This document shows, one piece after another, positions 54,640-64,000 of a DNA stretch of 64,000 nucleotides. The notes under the pieces are model-generated. The model saw only the letters and a program-made list of their open reading frames with translations, did no database searches and had not been told where the DNA came from. This stretch comes from Irineochytrium annulatum. Taxonomy: Eukaryota; Chytridiomycota; Chytridiomycetes; Chytridiales; Chytridiaceae. The number at the start of each line of letters is the position of its first letter. Within the stretch, counting starts at the first letter, position 1. The translations under genes and the position numbers were made by a program. Location of the stretch: contig JADGJL010000025.1 of the NCBI GenBank assembly GCA_027600665.1, positions 1 through 64,000 on the forward strand, written 5' to 3'.

Positions 54640-55253
54640 TCGAGAACTTGGAACTTAGAGGTCGCAGCACGAGGGTTTCTTGATGCCGCCGCAGATCACC
54701 TGGCCGGTGGGTTTCGTGAAGCAGCAGGGGCAGGCTGTGGTAAGATACATTGTCAGAGAGCATCCCAACAAATCCGCTTGTTATAAAAGTGCCCCTTACC
54801 GACAACACCGGCCTCCGCGAGCGGGGAGGCAGCGACCATCGAAATCGAGGAGGAGGCGAAAAGCGCGACGGCGACGATCATGTTGAGAATCGTGACCATG
54901 TTGAAGACTGTAGTGAGAGAGGAGGCGATGAGGTAGCTTGATGTGTTCTGTCGAGGAGATAGTAAGGAAGTGGAGTGCGGACCGTCGACTTTTGTAGGAG
55001 GAGCTGGGGGGATGGTGGGCCTGGGAAGGAACGCGCTCGTGATCACTTCATGCCCCTGCCCCGAGCGCGGTGGGAAAAGCAAATAAACCTGCACGGACGG
55101 GCAGGGTCATTCGTGAAGGAGCTGGATATGATCGAATATTAGGCTGGACAGCGCGTATTTGATAATTCCACCAAGCGGCATGGCTGATGTCAAATGTGCA
55201 TCGCCATCAACTTATATCTTAATCACGAAAGAGACATGCACCCGCGTCTAAAC
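54640..55253 (-). repeat. Inverted duplication, right copy
   Basis: Reverse complement match of 46322-46946, including the promoter-proximal DNA, leader, both exons and the intron of the peptide gene. The two copies face outward from their shared 7.7 kb interior: copy A reads right into it and copy B reads left into it. A few single-base changes and one-base indels separate them. Confidence 0.88.
54655..54899 (-). CDS. Small secreted cysteine-rich peptide, copy B
   Basis: Same 245-nt gene layout as copy A: an ATG at 54899, a 65-nt intron at the leader/module border and a TAA stop at 54655. The predicted 59-residue precursor differs only in residue 3 (Thr instead of Lys). The six cysteines and their spacing are unchanged, and the other visible exon change is silent. 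This suggests a recent duplication, gene conversion, or constraint on the module. Family unrecognised, secretion inferred from the leader. Confidence 0.82.
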
Positions 55254-55534
55254 AAGCAGCTGTCTGCTCTCAGAACTGCTAATGACGCTATCTTATTTGT
55301 GTAAAATTTCCAGCACTAAAATCTCTGGAAGAGAAGGTTTTTGAATTACAAGGAGTGTCAACCTTCGACTCTGAACGTAAGTAAATACTAGCAACTTCAC
55401 ACGGTAACCATTCACTCGCGTACAAGCTTTGTGGCGACTTGGGAATGAAACCGCCGACATTAATTTTATATCGTGTTCTGCCTCTAAGAATGATTTACCT
55501 AATTTTGCTGGACGCTGTCAAATCATTTTGCCCA

Positions 55535-57689
55535 ATGGCTACACCCCATTACCTCCGTCTCCCCTATGAGATCCACCAGCAGGTGGCCGTCTATATCGAC
55601 CCGTACACCGTCGGGCGTCTCCGGGGGCTCTGCCGCCTTGCCATTGAGCTGCTGAGGTTCGAAGGCGTTTCCTTCGCAATGGAAAACTTGCGAGCGACAA
55701 TGCCAGTCCAGCCTTCGCTCACCCCCCTCCTTTCCTACAATGGCACATTGGATTGGCCTTTCCAAGCGAAGAAGAAGGTCGAAGCCCTGGATAGGTACGT
55801 TTTTTTTTTGCTGTGCTACGCATTCATTTTGACCAATAACGATATGCCGTAAGGCTCGATATTGACTACTGGACTGCGGCCGTCATCTTGTACGGCAACA
55901 TGATGTTCAATGCCGATTTACAAGTGCCCAACTACCGCTACGGGTTGTGCTCCTACTTCGTCCTCCTCACCGCAGCTTTCCGCGCTAGCCGTCGCGGCTG
56001 GAACGAGGAGAAATACAAAGCGAGCTTGGTCGCTCTTTTCAACACTGCCGTTCGCTCGGCAATAAGCATAAAGGACGATAGAGCTGTGGAGATACTTCTG
56101 CCTTATGGGCCTTCAGGCGAGGCTACCGCCAGTAACAGTGCGGAGCAAACCCGCCAATTCCTCATGGCCGGGGATGTTGGCGAGGAGGGTCCGTCGTTTG
56201 CGGAATGGGTGGGAGACGTGAGGTGCGCGTCGGATTTGGGTTTCCTACCGTCCAACGATCCGTTGGTTTTGATAGCCCTTATGAAGGAAGCGATACGGCT
56301 GGACTACCCGCGGGGAATCGAGGTTCTCTTGATGCTGAACGCGGTTCGAGCCGCTAGCGGCCTTTCGTCCTTAACTCCCGAATGGTTCTTGAATAGGGAA
56401 CGGTACTCGATTGGGACTCCAGGGCCCGGCGTTGCGTCAATGCGGAAGTTGGTGGTTGGCCACGGGGCGGGACAAGACGGAGACGTTCCATATAGCTATC
56501 GCTCGGCGCAGACCCTGGCTCGCGTTAAAGTTACTGGAGATGCGCGACCGTCTCTGGACACCCGATCCCTCAATGCTTCCAGCGATTCTGCGATTCCATG
56601 GGTTCGGTAATTCATCCAGGGCCGCCATCCTTGCGAAAGCGTTCGATGCCGACGTGCTTGCGGCCGGTATACGCGCCGCGCTTATAGGAAAACTCAACTT
56701 CGAGTTCGACTCGACCTTCGTGGCGCCCTTCCCGACCACTTTGTCGGCGACATGCATGCCTTCGCAGTGCTTACCGGGAACAAGACCCTGCAGCGCCGCT
56801 TGTATCGTTCATGCAGCGACAAGGACTGTCCGTTCACCTGTCTAACCCCGCTCGCGGCGGTGGTGGCTGGTTTAGAGCAATGCTGGCGCCGGGGACACAA
56901 CCGAGGGACCGAAAAGGTGTTTAGTTTCTACGAGGCCGAGAAAGTGTTCCGTGAGTTTGCCACAGTTATGTTCGCCACTTCGTACGAGAGGAGCGCCTTA
57001 CCGCCCGTCATTGCCCCGACGCTTCAAAATGCGGCTCGTCTCTATCGCAGGCTTCACTGCCCCAACTTAACTTCTAGGAGCTTTGCACGTCGGCACGCCA
57101 TCTGCTCTGAGGCGACCGCGGATTCATTGGCCGCGTTTCGACGCCTGCATGCCATCCTCCTCGATCTCAATGTTGACGTAGACGTTGGCCCGGGCCTGGT
57201 CAACTTCTGTCAGCTCGAAGACCTGGAGCTCATCGACGCCGTGCTCGAACGGCGGCCGGCGCTGATCCTGACGGTCATCTGCACGGCCGCGTGGAAGAGA
57301 AAGCCCGAGCTCCTCCGGAGGTATCTGCCGCGCTTGCCGTTGCCGGAGACGCAGGAAATCGCCACCGTGGTGTTGCCGATACGCACGTTTAACAAAAGGC
57401 GCGCCGAGGTTTGGAGTGAACACGTGGAGGAGAGGTCGGTCGCCGTGGCGGAGCTTTGGCCGACGCGTGCCAAGTGGCGGCGAAGTGGGCCCGTAAAGGC
57501 GACGACGGTGTGCTGCAGGCCCTGCTTGATTTTGGCCGGCGTTTTATGACACCATCAGGCGTCGAACCGGCCCAACCGGTCATGTGCCCCGTCCCTTCTG
57601 GATGCCGAGGTCTGAAATATGGCGGGCTGTATATGATGAGGACTTTGAGGATGGCTTTCGACGACATGATAAATGATGATGAGCGTTAG
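55535..57689 (+). pseudogene. F-box/ankyrin-like gene broken by about three frameshifts
   Basis: It starts at ATG 55535 with an F-box-like HYLRLPYEIHQQVAVYIDPY, continues across a normal intron (55796-55855) and then needs frame changes near 56480, 56725 and 57455 to stay in helix-rich coding sequence. The conceptual pieces read IAIARRRPWLALKLLEMRDR, then GDMHAFAVLTGNKTLQRRLY, then ACQVAAKWARKGDDGVLQAL, each in a different frame, ending at 57689. I looked for GT-AG introns that would repair the first two breaks and found none. The style resembles the RING gene and the F-box gene in this window, so it is probably a decaying member of the same expanded family. Sequencing errors are the alternative. 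Confidence 0.7.
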
Positions 57690-58074
57690 GAACGTTCTTT
57701 GCAACTTAAACGAAAGATTCAAGCCTTCTGTTGCTATACCATAGTTTGAAGTCCGAACCCGCATCACGCTCAGCGACGGCATGCTCGCCGCGCGCGTCCC
57801 TCACCCCCGCCCCTGCACCCGCGCCCGCACCAAAGCCGTCGTCCTCATCACGCAACAAGGAGGGCTCTGACTTAAAACCCATAGACGAAGTTGTTCAGCT
57901 GCGGGCTGATAGACGCTACGCTGTGGGAACCTCTCGATTTCACTGCAGCGCTCCATGCATTCGATCCCTCACGACCGCCTTGGTTGCTACGTCAGTTGTA
58001 CACTTTGTTAAGGACATTGATCGCGACTTCATAGTTTCTTTGACGACTGTCGTCCAGTTCGAATCTTTTCCTCC
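57690..58074. other. Intergenic, upstream of the LanC-like gene
   Basis: 385 bp serving as promoter and leader of the LanC-like gene. No coding or other signal recognised. Confidence 0.4.
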
Positions 58075-60211
58075 ATGAGCACTCTTGAGGGCAACCCCCA
58101 GGCCGCGAGCCTAGCGTCGACCACGACCGCCGAGCGCCTCGACGACATGAACGACATGGTCGGGTCCATGCAAGAGGCCAGGCAGTTGAACCAGTCGGAT
58201 CCCACTGCGACGAACAACCCCACCTCGGCGCCCATGGTCGAGCCGGCCCGTGCCGCGTCCACAGACCCTCTTGCCGCCCCTGCCCCCGCGACCGCGGCTG
58301 CCGAGATCGAGGAGTCCCGCCCGAACAGCCGGCACATTCCAAACCCCTACCTTCAGCCATTTCCCCCTGAACCGGTTCTGTCTCCCGCGGACATTCACGC
58401 GAACGCGCGTGGCAAGCTCGTCGAGATCGCCCGCCTTGTTCGGGACAGACATGATCCGCTTGACCACGCGGCGCCGTATGACGTCTACCACGGTCACGCG
58501 GGACTGGCCCTGCTGTTCTTCAGGATCCACGCGAGCGACCCCGCGTTCGTCGTGGATCACGCGGGCGGGACGGGAAAGGTGTCGGCGCTGGCGCTGGCAA
58601 GGGAGTACATCCAATCTGCGCTGACAAAGGTCGCCGCGGCCGCTGGGGAGCAAAGGGGTCGGAGCCACGTCGGGTTTATGGGATCGCCAGCAGGCGTGTA
58701 CGCCATCGCGGCTGTCGGTATGTATTGAGCTATCTTGCGCGTAACTCTTATCCTGCTGACCCGTTTTGTTTCGCGTCGACAGTGTTAAGCCACTGCGGGT
58801 CAAACGAGGAGTCCGACCGCGCGCTCGACCACCTCGTCGCCATGAAGGGCCACTGTTTCTCCCACTCGACGTCCTCGGAGCTCCTGTACGGCCGCTCCGG
58901 CTACCTCTACTCCCTCCTTTTCGTTCGGCACCACCTGTCTACCAAGAAAACCCGCGCGGGGGCCGCCTTCATCGTGACCGACGCCCTGATCGAGCAGATT
59001 TACCATGCAATCGTCGAGGACGGCCGAATGGGGGCGAAGCGGACCTTCTTGGAGCGACAGGGGCGGGAGGCAAGCAGCACGCGGCTGTCAGTTACGATTC
59101 CGCTTTTGTGGTCGTGGCACCTTGAGAGGTACTTGGGGGCCGCACATGGGGTCGCTGGCGTGCTTGGCGTTCTGATGAGCGTGCCTTGGATGATGGACGG
59201 GAGGAGCAAAGAAGAGAGGAAGGCGGAGGTGGGGAGGATGAGAACGAGGTTGGTGGAGAGGCTCAGGAGGGAGAGGGCGGAGAGGATGGGAGGGCAAGTG
59301 AAGAGCGAGGCCGGCGATGTCAAGATGGCGGATGTTCAGGCTGAGGGCGGAGACGTGGCGATGCCGGATGTGAAGCCAGAGGGCGAAGATACGAATATGA
59401 CGGATGTGAAGACGGAGGGCGGCGTGCCTCCGACGATGGCGCCCGTCAAAAGTGAGGAGGAGGACGATATCGCCCGCCGCGTTCGCAACATGGACGACGA
59501 TGCCGTGCTTACCGCTATCGTTGACCCGGAAGAGCGCGACAAGCTGAAGCGGACGAAGGAGATTATATCGACCCTGGGCCAACTTCGCAAGCGGATGTTA
59601 AGGAACGGCAATTTTCCGGTTAGGATTGACGAGAACCTTTCGACGAGCCCGCAGCTGTACGACGCTGAGGAGCTCGTGCAGTTCTGCCATGGCTCGCCGG
59701 GAATTATCTTCTGTCTCTTGAGGGGGTATGAGGCTTTCAAAGACGAGGCACTGCTCGATTGCGCCAAGAAGTCGTCGGACAGCGTGTGGCAGAGGGGAGC
59801 ACTGAAGAAGGGCGTCGGTGAGTTGCTCGTCTACTTCGGTTCCTTCAGCGCCGTTCTAACCCGTTGCCCGTAAAATCAGGTCTCTGCCACGGCATCTCCG
59901 GCAACGCCCTCGTCTTCCTCTCTCTCTACAAGCACACCCGCGACCCGCTGGACCTCTACAAGGCCGATCGCTTCCTCCAACTTTGCTGCGACCACGAGAA
60001 GCATTGCCCGCCGCCCAAATGCCCACAGCCGGCGCTCTCGCTCGACCCGGAGAAGCGCATTCAGGAGCGACACAGGCCTAGGAGTGGGATCATGGAGGGT
60101 TTAGGCGGAGTCGCGTGGTTAGCGTGTGAGGTTGGTTATTGGGAGTCGGAGAAGGAGGGCGGGCCGGGTGTGTTTGGATACGGGGGGTTCCCTTGCTTCA
60201 CGGCGTACTAG
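58075..60211 (+). CDS. LanC-like protein (LANCL family) with acidic repeat insertion
   Basis: Three exons (58075-58717, 58783-59817, 59880-60211) join to 669 residues, longer than the roughly 400 of animal LANCL proteins. The toroid repeats are visible as YHGHAGLALLFF, GRSGYLYSLLF, GAAHGVAGVLGVL, CHGSPGIIFCLL, CHGISGNALVFL and GLGGVAWLACEV. Zinc ligands are likely Cys about 514 (QFCHGSPG) and Cys-His about 562-563 (GLCHGISG). Two extra parts explain the length: a disordered N-terminal 100 residues and an acidic insertion (about 385-445) with four V-K-x-E units. Eukaryotic LANCL proteins bind glutathione and add it to dehydroamino acids; that role here is inferred. It shares no cluster with a lanthipeptide precursor. 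Confidence 0.9.
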
Positions 60212-60493
60212 GCTTACGCATTCACGGCTTGCTAGCCTGCCATGGGGGGATTTGGTTCGTTAATTTGCGACGGCGCGCCTCGCTTCTCGTTTTTTTTGTT
60301 GCCGATTCATTTCGTTACTGTGACTGCATAGCCAATTGCAAAGTGGGCGGGATGTAATAAACGTGCTGGTAATAGAAGGATAAAGATAAAAATAAAAGGG
60401 ATGGAAGTCACCTCAAGCACAAAAGTTGTCTGCTGTATAATTAGCGAACGTCTCATTAGAGTTACAAGCCGCCGAGGTGATAACGTCGCAAAC

Positions 60494-62249
<1,756 letters not shown>

Positions 62250-62972
62250 GGATTCTGCCTTGCTCATACTGTTTAGTTACTTCTTTGCAGAGTATTTATG
62301 TTTTGGTTTATAAGCGAGTACATCCCTTGTCATTGATTCTATCGTTTGAATCCCCCCTCTTCCTCCTTTTTCAGTGTTTATTGATATACTTTTTTACATA
62401 TGGTGCGGTCAGTTGTTTAGCTTTGATGAGATGCGGTATCGGTATAGGAATGCCCTTCAGCGGTTATTATTTAGCATATCATTTTTCATGCTGTAGTTCT
62501 TTAACGTCGCTCAAGTTTTCCCACTACCCTGTGCCCGTGCCTCCTTTGCTTAAGGTATCGTTGTTCAGTTTTTGTTCCCCTTGTCAGAGTACCGGTAAAG
62601 GCACTTTCTTATAAATTTATCACGATGACTATGAATTGGCTGATCATTCTCGCTGTATGGTGCGTTCACATTGTGTGGAAGTGGCTGAACTTGCCGCGTG
62701 TTGGGCGGTGCGGCAATATTAGGAACAGATATTATAGCAGCGCACGTAGTAGTATTAGTTAAGGCGAGCCTGAGAACCGACATGTACAAGGGTCACATTT
62801 TCGCCAACAGCAAAAAAGATCTAGAAGAGCGAGATATTAGGGGTTACGGGGGTAAATTAGAATATTGTAAGGATAACATTCGGAAGTAAGCGACTGTGAC
62901 TGGGAGTGCAACGAGAAAGGCAGCGAACGGGTTATCAGGTACCGACATACGACGAAAACGATAGACGTGATT
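62250..62972. other. Convergent 3' intergenic region
   Basis: 720 bp, AT-rich, between the UGP1 stop and the stop of the minus-strand membrane protein. No gene recognised. Confidence 0.45.
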
Positions 62973-64000
62973 TCAAAAGTGGAATCCTCCCTTCCGGGGT
63001 GAGCTCATCGATCTCTTCAGCGGCGGGTTCGGTGACGGCGACACGGGCGACGGCGCCACGGGCACCGAGCTCAACACCGAGAAGCTTTCCCTCCTCGGCC
63101 TCGTTCCCAACAGGTTCGCCGTCGACCCCTGCCTGCTCCCCGCGGCCGACTTCATGCCCGCCGCCACAAATTGCGCGCTGTTGACCCTCGGGAACGTCGG
63201 CATGTTGAGCGACCCGCTGCTCTCGACCCTCGCGACGGTCTCGCCCGACTTGTTGGTTACGTTGTCGGTTGACGAGTTGATCACGTTCACGCTCACGGTC
63301 GCCGCCCTCGTCCGAGTGATCTTGCACTTGCCCGCAACGCCCGTCACGATGATGTCTGCTCCCAACGATCCCCTCCGCGTCCTCCCGCCCGACTTGGGCG
63401 CGCCGTCCCCGCGCTGTGACATGCTCGGTTTGCGTGACATGGTCCGGAGCGTCGCCATCGTCTCGGCCTGCTGAGTCTCCATGTGCTCCTCCTCGTCCCA
63501 GTAGAACCACTTGAGGTACGAGTAGATGTCGACCCCCAAGCTCGCCATCCACAAGGCGGTGCAGGCCGCGTCGAAAGCGATGAGCGCGATGGCGCGGTCG
63601 CAGCCCAGGAGCCTCGTGGAGTCGTTCGGGTTGCACGTGTTGCCTACGAGGCAGCCCGTGGTGATTGTGCAGGCGAGCCAGAGAACGAACGCGACGCCGT
63701 CGGCCACTGCTTCGAGGACGAGGCAGGTGTGGGTCGAAAGCGGCTCGTTGAGGATGGGAGCGACGTGGAGGGCAACGAGGACGAGAGAGGCGAAGGGCCC
63801 GAGAATCGTGGCCATCACCCATGTCATTTGAAGCATAGGCGCGAGGCTGCGGACCCCAACGAGGTTCGCGTTTTGGGTCACGAGGAGGTACCAGATCCTG
63901 GTCGAACAAAAAAAAAAAAAATCAGTCCGACATGTCGCGGTGGAGTAGTTAAACAAGAAAGGGCCTTACCCAAGACAGAGGAAGGCTTGGAGGAATCGCA
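62973..64000 (-). CDS. Four-pass membrane protein, MARVEL-like, 3' part (runs off the window)
   Basis: The 5' end lies beyond the window. Exons visible: up to 64000 down to about 63969, a short intron with a long A run on the plus strand (63907-63920), then about 63936 down to 62973. The product has hydrophobic segments around MTWVMATILGPFASLVLVAL, VADGVAFVLWLACTI and IALIAFDAACTALWMASLGV, with conserved charged residues at the ends, as in fungal MARVEL-domain proteins. The cytoplasmic tail of about 150 residues is Ser/Thr/Arg-rich with RRGSLG and RRESFS sites that fit basophilic kinase consensus. A role in membrane organisation is an inference. Confidence 0.68.

Noticed and set aside
46322..55253. 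Interpretation of the inverted repeats and interior as a large transposon.
   Set aside because: No transposase or target-site duplication, the interior holds ordinary intron-bearing host genes, and the repeats carry a normal gene rather than terminal motifs.
56450..56500. Introns that would repair the first frame change in the F-box/ankyrin-like pseudogene.
   Set aside because: Every GT-AG pair tried gave a stop or the wrong phase.
58075..60211. LanC-like gene as part of a lanthipeptide cluster.
   Set aside because: No dehydratase or precursor gene nearby; the protein fits the eukaryotic LANCL family.

Overview
The window is nuclear DNA of a fungus with compact, intron-bearing genes. Introns are mostly 46-100 nt, usually with GT-AG ends. 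GC content is high in genes and lower between them. The gene set points to an early-diverging zoosporic fungus (Chytridiomycota is my best guess, by inference only): a DUF1748/mitofissin-type protein and a Set3C/Snt1-type SANT corepressor are fungal features, while an ABCA-class full transporter, a LanC-like protein, a GH3-type adenylating enzyme and many F-box/ankyrin-like proteins are unusual together in yeasts and moulds. I found no rRNA, tRNA, CRISPR or transposase.

Left part (1-19.4 kb): the 3' end of a very-long-chain acyl-CoA synthetase; a 1,094-residue RING protein with a decayed paralogous fragment just downstream; a zinc alcohol dehydrogenase; a nine-exon ABCA transporter; a head-to-head pair of an F-box protein and a mitofissin-like protein about 50 bp apart; and an ML/NPC2 lipid-transfer protein behind a TATA box.

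Middle (19.4-46 kb): a 2,296-residue SANT-domain corepressor; a GH3-family protein; a DUF427 protein; a Qa-SNARE with a glutamine-rich N-terminus; a secreted alpha-amylase with two CBM21-like starch-binding modules; a membrane-anchored SGNH-fold protein whose catalytic residues look replaced; a BTB-like protein; and ribosomal protein eS6.

Right part (46-64 kb): two nearly identical 59-residue secreted six-cysteine peptide genes lie inside a roughly 0.6 kb inverted duplication (46322-46946 and 54640-55253). The duplication flanks 7.7 kb holding a START-domain gene, a pepsin-type aspartic protease and a large unrecognised basic/low-complexity protein. Then come a frameshifted F-box/ankyrin-like pseudogene, a LanC-like protein with an acidic repeat insertion, UDP-glucose pyrophosphorylase, and the 3' part of a four-pass membrane protein running off the window.

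Functional links are loose, as expected for a eukaryotic locus: starch breakdown and UDP-glucose supply; lipid handling (acyl-CoA synthetase, ABCA, ML, START); and ubiquitin-type adaptors (RING, F-box, BTB). The inverted peptide-gene duplication is the best candidate for something undescribed. Exon joins were checked by hand for reading-frame continuity; no transcript evidence was available.
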